From Hypericibacter terrae (GTDB lineage Bacteria > Pseudomonadota > Alphaproteobacteria > Dongiales > Dongiaceae): 64,000 bases of DNA. The position numbers were made by a program, and so were the translations under genes. Positions 10,137 through 19,030 of the stretch are shown here, piece by piece. The stretch's first letter is position 1, and the number at the start of each line of letters is the position of its first letter. Where the stretch lies: positions 1,426,001-1,490,000 of the forward strand of contig NZ_CP042906.1 of NCBI RefSeq assembly GCF_008728855.1, written 5' to 3'. The notes beneath the pieces are model-generated. The model had not been told where the DNA came from. It saw only the letters and a program-made list of their open reading frames with translations, and did not search any database.

Positions 10137-11252
10137 ATGGAGAAGAACGAATTGCGGGACCGGCTGGCTGCGGGCCGTCTGACGCGCCGGCAGTTTGCAC
10201 GCGCCGCGGCCGCGGCCGGCGTGGGCTTGGTGACGCTGCCGCTGCTGGCGCGCCACGGCGCCGCCGATACCGGGCAGATCGAATACTACACCTGGGCCAC
10301 CTACGAAGATCCGAATCTGCACAAGGCCTTCACGGCCAAATATGGGCATGAACCCAACCATTCCACCTTCGGCGAGGAGGAGGAGGCGCTGCAGAAGATG
10401 CGCTCGGGCTATCACCCCGACGTCACGCATCCTTGCAGCTATTCGGTTCCGCGTTGGTACGAGGCCGGAATCATCAAGCCCATCGACACTTCGCGCCTCT
10501 CGCATTATGGCGACATCTTCCCCGAGCTGAAGACGATCAAGGGGACCACCAAGGACGGCAAGGCGCTGTTCGTGCCGTTCGACTGGGGCAACTCGTCGGT
10601 GCTTTACCGCACCGATCTCGTCGACAGCAATACCGACTCCTGGATGCTGCTGTTCGACGAGAAATACAAGGGCCGGCTCGCCACCTACGATTCCGTCGAC
10701 GGCGCGGTGTCCTCGGCGGCGCTGGTACTGGGTTTCAAGAACATCGGCACCCTCGACGACGGGCAGCTCGCCAAGGTGAGGGACCTGATGATCAAGCAGA
10801 AGCCGCTGCTGCGCTACTACTGGACCGACCAGACCTCGGTCGAGCAGGGCCTGGCGTCCGGCGAGCTGGTTGCCGCCTATGCCTGGAACGCCTCGGTGGT
10901 TGCGCTCAAGAAGCAGGGTGTGCCGGTTGCCTATATGAACCCCAAGGAAGGCATCCTGACCTGGGTCTGCGGCATGGCCCTGGTCAAAGACGCCCCCGGT
11001 GACGAGCAGGCAGCCTACGATTTCATCGATGCCATGATCGATCCGCAGAGCGGCCAATACCTGATCGACAACGACGGCTATGGTCACTCGAACCGGAAAT
11101 CCTTCGATCTCGTGAAGCCCGAACGGCTCGCCGAGCTCGGCCTCAGGGATCCGGTGGCGCTGTTCAAGCAAGGCGTCTTCTTCGAGGAGACGCCGACCGC
11201 CTTCAAGGAAAAATACATCTCGATGTTCGAGGCGGTGAAGGCCGGCCTCTGA
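10137..11252 (+). CDS. Tat-exported PotD-type ABC substrate-binding protein (orphan)
   Basis: This 371-residue periplasmic binding protein begins at ATG 10137 behind GGGAGGAG. Residues 1-43 form a twin-arginine signal (LTRRQFARAAAAAGVG...). The mature part reads IEYYTWATYEDPNLHKAF, then segments typical of spermidine/putrescine-binding proteins (VPFDWGNSSVLYRTD, YDFIDAMIDPQSGQYL). No permease or ATPase gene is next to it. It could serve the importer encoded at 16.5 and 22.6-25.4 kb or a distant one. The 267 bases upstream hold no gene that I can support. Confidence 0.85.
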   Translation: MEKNELRDRLAAGRLTRRQFARAAAAAGVGLVTLPLLARHGAADTGQIEYYTWATYEDPNLHKAFTAKYGHEPNHSTFGEEEEALQKMRSGYHPDVTHPCSYSVPRWYEAGIIKPIDTSRLSHYGDIFPELKTIKGTTKDGKALFVPFDWGNSSVLYRTDLVDSNTDSWMLLFDEKYKGRLATYDSVDGAVSSAALVLGFKNIGTLDDGQLAKVRDLMIKQKPLLRYYWTDQTSVEQGLASGELVAAYAWNASVVALKKQGVPVAYMNPKEGILTWVCGMALVKDAPGDEQAAYDFIDAMIDPQSGQYLIDNDGYGHSNRKSFDLVKPERLAELGLRDPVALFKQGVFFEETPTAFKEKYISMFEAVKAGL

Positions 11253-11269
11253 CGGCGGTGCATCGACTG

Positions 11270-11361
11270 TCCCTCTCCCGCTTTCGGGAGAGGGACAGGG
11301 AGAGGGCTGATGGACCGAGCAGCCCCCTCCTTGATCCTCCCCCGCAAAGCGAGGGAGGAGA
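11270..11361. repeat. Dispersed palindromic repeat (family A), paired stems
   Basis: The first stem-loop (about 11270-11296, CCCTCTCCC...GGGAGAGGG) is followed after a short spacer by CCCCCTCC...GAGGGAGGAG (to 11361). It sits between convergently read genes (binding protein and PII), where it may stop transcription from both sides. Confidence 0.7.
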
Positions 11362-11383
11362 CAACAAATAGGAAAGACGCTCC

Positions 11384-11728
11384 CTACAGCGCCGCGACGT
11401 CGGCGTCGATCTTGCCGCTCTTGATCTGCACCGTCTGGGCCAGGTCGAGGACATAGATCCGGCCGTCGCCGATGCTCCCCGTGGTGGCCGCATCCCGAAG
11501 CGCCTTCACGGCCCGGTCGGCGAGCGCGTCCGAGACCGCGAATTCGATCTTGGTCTTGGGCAGGAAGCCGACATTGAATTCGGCGGCGCGATAGAACTCG
11601 GTATGTTCCTCGCTGTCTCCGAACCGGCGCACCTCGCTGGCGGTGAAGGCCGCGATGTCGAGCCCGACCAGCGCGTCCCGGACGTCCTCCAGCCGATGCG
11701 GCTGGATGATGGCGATGACATATTTCAT
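11384..11728 (-). CDS. glnK: PII-type nitrogen regulatory protein, divergent T-loop
   Basis: The 114-residue protein is a clear PII homologue (MKYVIAIIQPHRLEDVRDAL; GDGRIYVLDL) encoded 15 bases after amtB in the same direction, the usual glnK-amtB linkage in inverted gene order. PII trimers sense ATP/ADP and 2-oxoglutarate and plug AmtB with their T-loop. Several key positions differ from E. coli GlnB/GlnK: residue 51 is Phe instead of the uridylylated Tyr (AEFNVG), residue 39 is Ser instead of Gln, and 101/103 are Gln/Lys instead of Arg/Arg. It should not be uridylylated at the usual site and may have altered ligand binding. Gene name by linkage. Confidence 0.85.
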   Translation of the reverse strand: MKYVIAIIQPHRLEDVRDALVGLDIAAFTASEVRRFGDSEEHTEFYRAAEFNVGFLPKTKIEFAVSDALADRAVKALRDAATTGSIGDGRIYVLDLAQTVQIKSGKIDADVAAL

Positions 11729-11743
11729 GGTCCGCAGCCCCCC

Positions 11744-13062
11744 TCACATCTCGTAGGCGCGCTGGCCGTGCAGCGAAATATCCAGGCCGACCGTCTCGGT
11801 CTTCGCGTCGACGCGCAAGCCGATCGTCTTGCCGATCGCGAACAGAATGACCCAGGTGACGACCGCGCAATAGCCGATGGTAGCGGCCGCGCCCCAGAGC
11901 TGCTTCAGCAGCTGATCGACATTGCCTTCGACCAGGCCCGGCGTCCCGCCGATCGCGGCGGTGGCGAAGACGCCGGTGAGGATGGCACCGACGATCCCGC
12001 CGATGCCGTGAATGCCGAAGGCATCCAGCGAATCGTCATATTTGAGCCGGCGCTTGAGCCCGTTCGCCCCCCAATAGCAGGCGGCTCCGGCGGTCAGTCC
12101 GATCGCGAGGCCGCTGGCGGAGCCGACATAGCCGGCCGCGGGCGTGATCGCCACCAGCCCGCCCACCGCGCCCGAGATCAAGCCGAGGCCGCTGGGCTTG
12201 CCGCGCAGGATCCACTCGACGACCATCCAGGACAAAGCGGCACCGGCGGCGGCGATCTGCGTGACCGCCATCGCCATGCCGGCGCGTCCGTCGGCGGCGA
12301 GCGCCGAGCCCGCATTGAAGCCGAACCAGCCGACCCAGAGCAGGGCGGCGCCGACGACCGACAGCGCCAGGCTGTGCGGCGGAAAATGCTCGCTGCCGTA
12401 GCGCAGGCGCTTGCCGATGACGATCGCCGCCACGAGACCCGCGACGCCGGCATTGATATGGACCACGGTGCCGCCGGCATAGTCGAGCACGCCCTCGGTC
12501 GCAGGAAGCCGCCGCCCCAGACCCAATGGCAGATCGGCGCGTAGACCAGCAGCACCCAGAGCGCATTGAAGACGAGCATGGCGGAGAACTTCATGCGGTC
12601 GGCATAGGCGCCGGTGATCAGCGCCGGCGCGATCACGGCGAAGGCCATCTGGAAGGTCATGAAGACCGATTCCGGGATCGTGCCCACGGTCGAGCCGACC
12701 TCCATGCCGTCGAGGAAGAGCGCGCCGAACCCGCCGATGAAGGCGTTGCCGGGGCTGAAGGCGAGGCTGTAGCCGGCCATCATCCAGACGATGGAGGTGA
12801 GCGCGCAGGTCGCGAAACATTGCACGAAGGTGGCGAGCACGTTCTTCTTGCGCACCAGCCCGCCATAGAACAGCACGAGGCCGGGCACGGTCATCAGGAT
12901 GACCAGCGCGGTCGAGGTCAGCATCCAGGCTGTGTTGCCCGTGTCGATGGCGCCACCCTGGGCCCAGGCGCGCGGCGCGATCAGCAGAAGGGCTGCAAAA
13001 GCCAAAGCAACGACCTTGGTGCTCCGCCCGAACGGAGCACGTCTGAAGGCAAGCCACCTCAT
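11744..13062 (-). pseudogene. amtB: Ammonium transporter, interrupted by a one-base frameshift
   Basis: The start (ATG 13062) encodes a cleavable signal ending in RAWAQ, then TAWMLTSTALVILMTVPGLVLFYGGL, an AmtB hallmark (core FYGGL). The frame is normal to HWVWGGGFL at about 12502 and then goes wrong. The neighbouring minus-strand frame resumes the protein with ATEGVLDYAGGTVVHINAG through to the stop at 11744. One missing G near 12501/12502 explains it. Both pore histidines are present in the two halves (VVHINAG and GIHGIGG). Repaired, it would be 439 residues, a normal Amt length. It could be a true mutation or a sequence error. Confidence 0.85.
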
Positions 13063-13359
13063 GACAATCCCCCCACTTGCGAAGCTCGATCATCCGATCG
13101 GACGATTGGCCGTTTGGCTCGATCATGTCGTCGTGAACCGGTATTGGCAAGTCCAGGCCATGCGTCAGCGCGGTTGCGCATCGAAGGCAAGGATCGGTCA
13201 GATTGACGACGGCGAGGCCGCCACGGCCCATTGCACCCGGTGCTGCGGCAGGGCTGGCGCCTAAGGAGAATGAAGGGGAGGAGGGTAGGCCGCGAGCAGG
13301 GGCGGCCATTCTTCCGTCTCGTTTGGCCCGAAACATCGGGGCCAACGATCCGCCTCGCC

Positions 13360-13390
13360 TTGACGATGCCACAATCATAGGCTGTATAAT
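13360..13390 (+). promoter_or_regulatory. Sigma70-like promoter of the first secreted-protein/GH108 cassette
   Basis: TTGACG (13360-13365) and a perfect TATAAT (13385-13390) are 19 bases apart, and a TG dinucleotide immediately precedes the -10. The hexamer lies about 20 bases before the ATG at 13411. The rest of the 348-base gap between amtB and this gene (13063-13410) shows no gene. Confidence 0.6.
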
Positions 13391-13410
13391 AAGCAACCTA
13401 TGGTGGTGTC

Positions 13411-14523
13411 ATGCGTAATTGGAAAATCGCGAAGGATATTGTTCGCTGTCAACGGCTCTGTGCCATGGCCATCGTTCTCCTTGCTCTAACGGTCGTTGCC
13501 GGTAGGGTCGCCGCCCAGGATGCCGGAGCCTCGCATCCAACCCTCGGCACCATCCCACTCTTCCAGCCGCCTCCCTGGGTCGATGAACGGGACGACATCG
13601 TGGGCCTTCGGCAATGGCTGCCCGATGGACGGCTCGCCATTGCAGGGAACACGGCACCGCGAGAGAACGGCTATCTCCGGATCATCGACCCGAGAACTAA
13701 AGTTGAGGAAGACTATTATCTGGTAGGGGGAGATGGCGTCGGACCGATGGGTCGGACCGAGCCTTCCGTGGTCGTTGTTGGTGATGCCATTTTCTTGTTG
13801 AACGACGGTGGAGATCTGGTGCGCGCGTCCAAGCAGCAGCAGTTGATGGCGCGTATCGACCTCGGCTTTTACACGGAGATATACGCCGACGCGGCCTCTG
13901 GCGCCATTCTCAATGACGGCAACTCCGTGCTCGTCTCCTGGTGGGAGTCGGTGCCTTCTAAAAGGGGATATTGCGGGGACGGCGCGGTGGTCGCGCGCCT
14001 GTCCCCGGAGGGAAAAATTCTTTGGCGTTGGCGGGATCGACAAGGTGGAGACAATTTTCCGAACGATATGGTCGTCCTGAAGACCGGCACCATCATCGTT
14101 CTGATCGAAGGCCACTCGACCGAGTTCATGGGCAGCATGTGGGAAGCCGCCTGCGGACATGACTACGAATATCTCGTTGCCCTGTCGCCGGACGGCCGGG
14201 AGATTGCGCGCCGGAGCATCCCAAGAGGTACTTGGCTTCAGAAGCTCGGACTCGGAGGGGGCGGTGACGAGGTGATCGCTGCCGGAGGTTATATCTACAA
14301 GTATGTAGATAAAGTCGCACGAATTCGCGTCGAAGGGAGTTCCTTGAAATTCGATTGGACGCCTCTGTCCCAGATCGTGCCGATTCACCCGGGTGATGAC
14401 GTTGCCGTCACGCTACTTGAAGGAGGTGGCCTCACCTTGGAGATAGGTTCTCGTCCGATCCGTGTTCGTACTGATGACATGGGCAGGATCATAGAGATCA
14501 AGGATCTGAATCTGGCCCCTTAG
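13411..14523 (+). CDS. Secreted propeller-like protein, copy 1 of a paired family
   Basis: I do not recognise a named family. The 370-residue protein has an N-terminal export signal (hydrophobic about residues 19-33, ending RVAAQ). It then has beta-rich repeats that read DGRLAIAG, LRIIDPRTK, LSPEGKILWRWRD, SPDGREIARRSI, as in proteins with a propeller of short blades. It is clearly homologous to the protein at 34986-36224; shared blocks are LRI.DPRT, SVLV.WWE.VP, CG.GA.VAR.S..G...WRW.D..GG..FPN.M.VL..GTIIV. Both are followed by a convergent GH108 gene. The pairing suggests a functional link such as a periplasmic inhibitor or partner for the muramidase; this is inference. Confidence 0.8.
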   Translation: MRNWKIAKDIVRCQRLCAMAIVLLALTVVAGRVAAQDAGASHPTLGTIPLFQPPPWVDERDDIVGLRQWLPDGRLAIAGNTAPRENGYLRIIDPRTKVEEDYYLVGGDGVGPMGRTEPSVVVVGDAIFLLNDGGDLVRASKQQQLMARIDLGFYTEIYADAASGAILNDGNSVLVSWWESVPSKRGYCGDGAVVARLSPEGKILWRWRDRQGGDNFPNDMVVLKTGTIIVLIEGHSTEFMGSMWEAACGHDYEYLVALSPDGREIARRSIPRGTWLQKLGLGGGGDEVIAAGGYIYKYVDKVARIRVEGSSLKFDWTPLSQIVPIHPGDDVAVTLLEGGGLTLEIGSRPIRVRTDDMGRIIEIKDLNLAP

Positions 14524-14624
14524 ACGCCGTGACGCTCTCAACGTAATCGATAGGTAATCTGTTTCGACCCAACACAGGCTGGCAATCGAATAAGACGCCC
14601 GGTGTAGCAACCGCCATCGCCGTA

Positions 14625-15206
14625 TCAGTCATACCAACCTTCCGGTGGATGATTAGGCGGTCGAAATCGCTCGATGCGAGGCAGAAGCCCGGGGAATTTG
14701 CCGTAGTTCGGCTGCTTCTCTGCATAAGCTCGACGACGATCAACCAATGCGTCTTGCAGGGCGGTTTTGAAGCCGTGATCGACGAGCCAGTTGATGCGCT
14801 CAATGCCTTGCGGGCCCACGCGCTTGCTAGGTAAATCCGTCAGCGGTGCATGGTGTTCGTCATAGAGGCTTTGACGACGCATCACATCGTCGATGGCGCC
14901 ATAGACGAAATCGCGGACAGAGCCGGGTTTTGTATTGATGAACATATCGAAGATATGACGAGCGACGTCGTAGTCTTTGATGCGATTGAGCTGATAGTCG
15001 TCATAAGAAGTATCCTGAAGCAGCTTTCTGGCCTGTCCGACTGTGAGATCGCGGACATTTTCGGGGATTCCTGTAACGTTGAGGCCGCCGTTCTTGGCCT
15101 GCCAGCCATCGAGCGTTCGTTGTGTAACCCCATAGTTGGTGGCGCCGCCCGAATCGTAGAGATTGTCTGAGAAGCCACCTTCAAGGCTCAAGATTTCGTC
15201 GAGCAT
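14625..15206 (-). CDS. GH108-type muramidase-like protein, copy 1, probably 5'-frameshifted
   Basis: The 193-residue frame begins MLDEILSLEGGFSDN and continues NYGVTQRTLDGW, the glycoside hydrolase 108 signature with its catalytic Glu in EGGF. A C-terminal peptidoglycan-binding-like part (GIERINWLVDHGF...ALVDRRRAYAE) follows. No signal peptide is seen. The same frame stays open upstream and encodes about 54 more residues matching the N-terminus of copy 2 (for example LKHLADQIGDAL against PRQLADQIAERL). The only ATG there (15367-15369) is out of frame by one extra base (15366). The intact gene was probably 14625-15369, about 247 residues. It converges on the secreted protein gene with a 101-base gap. 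Confidence 0.75.
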   Translation of the reverse strand: MLDEILSLEGGFSDNLYDSGGATNYGVTQRTLDGWQAKNGGLNVTGIPENVRDLTVGQARKLLQDTSYDDYQLNRIKDYDVARHIFDMFINTKPGSVRDFVYGAIDDVMRRQSLYDEHHAPLTDLPSKRVGPQGIERINWLVDHGFKTALQDALVDRRRAYAEKQPNYGKFPGLLPRIERFRPPNHPPEGWYD

Positions 15207-15446
15207 CTTTTGAGCCCTCGGTCGTACGGTGCGCCCGCGGATAGGCCATGGGGACTGATAAGTTGCTGTGTTTTCTGCGACAGGCGAGGCCTGAGCGAGC
15301 TGCTGCTGCTTTTCACGGTGGAGCGCATCGCCGATCTGGTCGGCGAGATGTTTCAGGCCGTCGGTACATCTCGCGATCTCTCTAACCCTATATAGATTGG
15401 CTCTGTCAGCGCGCGGCCGATCGCCCGGCGCTCGCCAAATGCCTGC

Positions 15447-16334
15447 TTACCGCTCCGCCGGCTTGAACAGCGGCTCCGGCAATCCGGGCGTCGTCACCTC
15501 ACGCGCGAAGAGCGCGCCGCCGAGATCTTGCGCGGGCTTATCCGCGGTATGGCCGGTGGTGACATAGAGCGTCCGCAGGGCCGGTCCGCCGAGGCAACAG
15601 CTCGTCACATTGGGGACGGGGAGCGCGAGTTCCTCCTGGAGCTTCCCGTCCGCGCCGAAGCGCGCCACCTTGCCGCCGCCATAGAGCGCGCACCAGATCT
15701 GGCCTTGGCTGTCGACCGTGAGGCCGTCGGGAAAGCCGTCCTCGGGCGCGAAGCGATGGAACTCCTCGGCTTCGCCGAGCATTCCGGTGGCCGGATCCAG
15801 CGCATAGGCCAGTATGCGGCCGCCCATGCTGTCGCTGAAATAGAGGCGGTCGCCCTTCGGGCTGAAGGTCGGGCCGTTCGAGACAACGAAGCCGCTGTCG
15901 CCGATGCGCCAGTCGCCGGCCGAGTGGGCGCAATAGAAGATGCCGCGCGGCAGCTTCTCCCTGGCGTCGAGCGTGCCGACCCAATAGCGCCCCTGCCGGT
16001 CGACCTTGGCGTCGTTATAGCCGATGGCGGGGCGGCCCTGGTTGGGGTCGCCGAAGAGGGCGAGCTCGCCGGTCCGCTGATCGAAGCGATAGACGCCGTT
16101 CTCGAGCGCCAGCAGGAAGAGCCCGTCGGCGCAGAACGCGACCGAGCCGATCGAGTCATGGCCGGCAATGATCCAGTCGCGCTGCTGGCCCGAGGCGGGG
16201 TCGCGGCGATGGAGGGTCGGCCCGTAGAAATCGATCCAATAGAGCGCCTGCTCCCCAGGATGCCACAGCGCGCTCTCGCCCAGCTTGTCGCGGGTCTGCG
16301 AGACGATCTGCCATTCCGACGCGGGCGCTGTCAT
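15447..16334 (-). CDS. SMP-30/gluconolactonase family sugar lactonase
   Basis: This 295-residue six-bladed propeller protein resembles SMP-30/LRE lactonases. Blade motifs include GESALWHPGEQALYWIDF near the start (core LYWIDF), RPAIGYNDAKVDRQGRYWVGT (metal ligand N in GYNDAK), FSPKGDRLYFSDS and PEDGFPDGLTVDSQG (ligand D in PDG). These enzymes open sugar lactones in sugar oxidation. The start at 16334 follows AGGAAAGG. It is divergent from the ABC ATPase gene and next to a mutarotase-like gene, which suggests sugar-moiety catabolism. Confidence 0.88.
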   Translation of the reverse strand: MTAPASEWQIVSQTRDKLGESALWHPGEQALYWIDFYGPTLHRRDPASGQQRDWIIAGHDSIGSVAFCADGLFLLALENGVYRFDQRTGELALFGDPNQGRPAIGYNDAKVDRQGRYWVGTLDAREKLPRGIFYCAHSAGDWRIGDSGFVVSNGPTFSPKGDRLYFSDSMGGRILAYALDPATGMLGEAEEFHRFAPEDGFPDGLTVDSQGQIWCALYGGGKVARFGADGKLQEELALPVPNVTSCCLGGPALRTLYVTTGHTADKPAQDLGGALFAREVTTPGLPEPLFKPAER

Positions 16335-16473
16335 CGCGGGCGGTTCCTTTCCTGGCGGCGCTTGAGTTCCCGGCCGCGCAGGGTAGAGTTCTGGCCGAAG
16401 GCTCACAAGTGCGGCCGCGGGGTCCGATATTCCGGAAATCGCGCGGGCGCAGGGATCGGGGAGAAGAACCAGG

Positions 16474-17535
16474 GTGACCAGCGACGTCGCGGTGCGCCTC
16501 AAGGGCGTCAGCAAGAGCTTCGGACCGGTCGCGGCCGTGCATCCGCTCGACCTCGAAATCCGGCGCGGCGACTTCCTCGCCATCCTCGGCCCGTCGGGCT
16601 GCGGCAAGACCACGCTCCTGCGCATGATCGGCGGCTTCGTCGAGCCCAGCAGCGGCCGCATCGAGGTCGACGGGCAGGATGTCACCGACCTGGGCCCCGA
16701 GCGCCGCCCGACCAACATGGTGTTCCAGGGCTATGGCCTGTTCCCGCATATGAATGTGCGCCAGAACGTCGGCTATGGGCTCAAGCTCAGGAAGCTGCCG
16801 GCCGACGACGTCGCTCGGCGCGTGGCCAAGGCGATGGCGCTGGTGCGGCTCGAGGACTATGGCGAGCGGTCGGCGACCGAGCTCTCGGGCGGACAGCAGC
16901 AGCGCGTGGCGCTCGCCCGCGCCCTCGTCATGGAGCCGCGCGTGCTGCTGCTGGACGAGCCGCTGGCGGCGCTGGATCTCAAGCTGCGCCAGGCGATGCA
17001 GGAGGAACTGCGCCGCATCCATCGCGCGATCGGCGGCACCTTCGTGTTCGTGACCCACGACCAGGGCGAGGCCCTGGCGCTCGCCAACCGGATCGCGGTC
17101 ATGAATGCCGGCCGGGTCGAGCAGCTGGGCGCGCCCGAGGAGATCTATTTCGCACCGGCCAGCCGCTTCGTCGCGGGCTTCATCGGCGAGGCCAACCTGC
17201 TGAAAGCCAAACGCAGCGGCGGTCGGATCGGGGCCGAATGCGGCGTCGAGTTCGCCTCGCCCGGCACCGACGGCCAGGTCGCGATCGTGATCCGCCCCGA
17301 GGCGGTGAAGCCGCTGACAGAGGCCAGTGGCGCCGATCTCTCGGTCACGGGCGTGATCGAGGAGGTCGTGTTCCTCGGGACCCACAACAAATATGTGCTG
17401 GCGCTCCCTGGCGGCGAGAAGCTGACCGCGCAGGACCGCCCGCAGGCCCGACGCATCGAGGTCGGGCAGAGCTTGTGCGTCGGCTGGGCCCAGGCCGAGC
17501 AGCGGGTGCTCGAGGATCGTCCCGGCGCCGCTTGA
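16474..17535 (+). CDS. Polyamine/opine-type ABC importer ATP-binding protein (PotA-like)
   Basis: The 353-residue ATPase has Walker A GPSGCGKTT (about residue 40), Q-loop MVFQGYGLFPHM, signature LSGGQQQRVALARAL, Walker B LLLDEPLAALD, the switch His in VTHDQGEAL and a C-terminal TOBE-like domain (VAIVIRPEAVK). The start is GTG at 16474 behind GGGAGAAG. It most likely energises the permeases at 22.6-24.2 kb, which lie on the other strand beyond the island at 18.9-21.0 kb. Confidence 0.9.
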   Translation: MTSDVAVRLKGVSKSFGPVAAVHPLDLEIRRGDFLAILGPSGCGKTTLLRMIGGFVEPSSGRIEVDGQDVTDLGPERRPTNMVFQGYGLFPHMNVRQNVGYGLKLRKLPADDVARRVAKAMALVRLEDYGERSATELSGGQQQRVALARALVMEPRVLLLDEPLAALDLKLRQAMQEELRRIHRAIGGTFVFVTHDQGEALALANRIAVMNAGRVEQLGAPEEIYFAPASRFVAGFIGEANLLKAKRSGGRIGAECGVEFASPGTDGQVAIVIRPEAVKPLTEASGADLSVTGVIEEVVFLGTHNKYVLALPGGEKLTAQDRPQARRIEVGQSLCVGWAQAEQRVLEDRPGAA

Positions 17536-18542
17536 TGGCAGCCGACACCTGGCACCTGGAGTGGCCGCGGGGCGCGCTGGAGGTTCAGCCGCGGGGCGGC
17601 ATGATCGGACCGCTGCGCTTCAGGCTCGCGAACGGCCGCGAGCTCTCGATCTTCGCGGTGGCGCCCTGGTCCGATGAGCCGGTGCCGGTGCAGGCGCCCG
17701 CGATACCGGGTCATCTCGAGCGGCTGCGCGGCGCCTTTCCCTGCCTGCCCTTCGGGATGGCGAGCGAACCGCGCGAGCTCGCGCCGTCCTGGCACGGGCT
17801 GCCCTTCGCCGAACAAGCGGACCCGCCCCACGGATTCTGCGCCAACGAGGACTGGCGCATGGTGGCGACTTCGGATGCGACCCTGTCGCTGCGCTACGAT
17901 TATCCGGATGGCCACGCGATTGCGTCGATCCGCCAGGAGATCCGTCCCGATCCGACGGCGCCGGCCCTGGACATCGCGATCGAAGTGATCGCGCGGCGCC
18001 CGGTGCGCCTCCCTTTCGGCCAGCATTTCATCCTGCGGCTCAAGGAGAACATCGAACTGGAGCCGCCCGATTTCGCGTTCGGCCTGACCTATCCCGCGAT
18101 CGTCGAGCCGGGCTTGATGCTGACGGCCCCGCGACGCGAGTTCGCCGCGCTGACCGCCGTTCCGGCCTCAGGCGGCGGAAAGATCGACCTGACACGCCTG
18201 CGCCTGGAGCGGCCGTTCGAGGATGTGGTGCAGCTCTGCGGCATGCGGGGACCGGTCACCGCCATCGATCGCGCTGCGCAGGCCGGCGTCCGCATCGAGT
18301 GGGATAGGACGGCCCTGCCGTCCTGCCTGCTCTGGATGAGCAACAAAGGCCTCTCCGACTATCCCTGGCGGCGCCGCTTCACCGGCTTCGGCATCGAGCC
18401 ACTCGCGGCCGCGTTCGATTTCTCGACGGAGGTCTCGAACGCCGCCAATCGGATCGCAGAGCGGGGGATCGCCACGGCGATCGCATTCACGCCGGAGCGG
18501 GCATGGCGTACGCGGTTTCGGGTGGAGGGGTACTCACTTTGA
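17535..18542 (+). CDS. Aldose-1-epimerase (mutarotase)-like protein
   Basis: The ATG at 17535 overlaps the stop of the ATPase gene (TGATG), so the two are coupled. The 335-residue product is beta-rich with GMIGPLRFRLANGRELSIFAVAPW near the start (core GPLRFRL), PHGFCANEDWRM (a His-Gly segment like the mutarotase active site) and LPFGQHFILRL. It looks like a galactose-mutarotase-fold protein acting on a free sugar, but catalytic residues cannot be fixed with certainty. Coupling to a transporter ATPase suggests it acts on the imported compound. Confidence 0.65.
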   Translation: MAADTWHLEWPRGALEVQPRGGMIGPLRFRLANGRELSIFAVAPWSDEPVPVQAPAIPGHLERLRGAFPCLPFGMASEPRELAPSWHGLPFAEQADPPHGFCANEDWRMVATSDATLSLRYDYPDGHAIASIRQEIRPDPTAPALDIAIEVIARRPVRLPFGQHFILRLKENIELEPPDFAFGLTYPAIVEPGLMLTAPRREFAALTAVPASGGGKIDLTRLRLERPFEDVVQLCGMRGPVTAIDRAAQAGVRIEWDRTALPSCLLWMSNKGLSDYPWRRRFTGFGIEPLAAAFDFSTEVSNAANRIAERGIATAIAFTPERAWRTRFRVEGYSL

Positions 18543-18622
18543 GTCACCCCCGCGAAAGCGGGGGCCCAACTCAACGCCTGGCACGTTGGATCAAGATGGG
18601 TCCCCGCTTTCGCGGGGATGAC
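18543..18622. repeat. Dispersed palindromic repeat (family B)
   Basis: The block has two arms, GTCACCCCCGCGAAAGCGGG at 18543 and CCCCGCTTTCGCGGGGATGA near 18601, inverted to each other around a short centre. The same arrangement occurs at 40275-40353. These are typical REP/BIME-like intergenic repeats. Confidence 0.75.
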
Positions 18623-18629
18623 AACCCAG

Positions 18630-18912
18630 TTACACCCGCTTCCCCATCGTCCCCCCGCCATCGACCACGATGAGGTTGCCCGTCATGAAGGATGACCGCG
18701 GCGAGGCCGCGAACAGAATCGCCTCGGCGACCTCCTCGGGCTGCGCGACGCGGCGGAGCGCGCGATAGGCTTCCCACACCTTGCGTGTCGCGGCGGGATC
18801 GCCGCTCGCTTCGAGGCTCTGGCGCATCATGTCGGTCTCGATCGGGCCAGGGCAGACGCAGATGGCGCGCACGGCCGGCGCCAGCTCGATCGCCAGCGCC
18901 TTGGTCAGGCCG
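18630..18912 (-). pseudogene. 3' fragment of an SDR dehydrogenase gene (left repeat of the island)
   Basis: Bases 18631-18912 match 21017-21298 over 282 bases without a gap. By hand I count about 32 differences, near 89 percent identity. The fragment encodes the last 94 or so residues of the SDR (VRAICVCPGPIETDMM...GGGTMGKRV) and lacks the NAD-binding and catalytic parts. It ends abruptly at 18912, where the AT-richer island begins. It is in the same orientation as the intact gene 2.4 kb to the right. Confidence 0.88.
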
Positions 18913-19030
18913 CCCCAACGATGTATTACAAGGAAAGTAGGGTTGAAGAAATCAATTCGCGTCCTTCGCGTTTCAAGGGCAATATATGGATCCTTCTAGG
19001 AAAACTTGCGGTTTAACGCGCGTGAGATAA

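Noticed and set aside
13145-13160. Possible sigma54 promoter before amtB (minus strand TGGC...TTGC)
   Set aside because: The GG and GC elements are one base closer than sigma54 allows; the spacing is critical, so I do not call it.
14625-15369. Prophage lysis module (endolysin)
   Set aside because: GH108 proteins occur in phages, but there is no holin, spanin, tail or integrase gene near either copy, and each is paired with a secreted protein.
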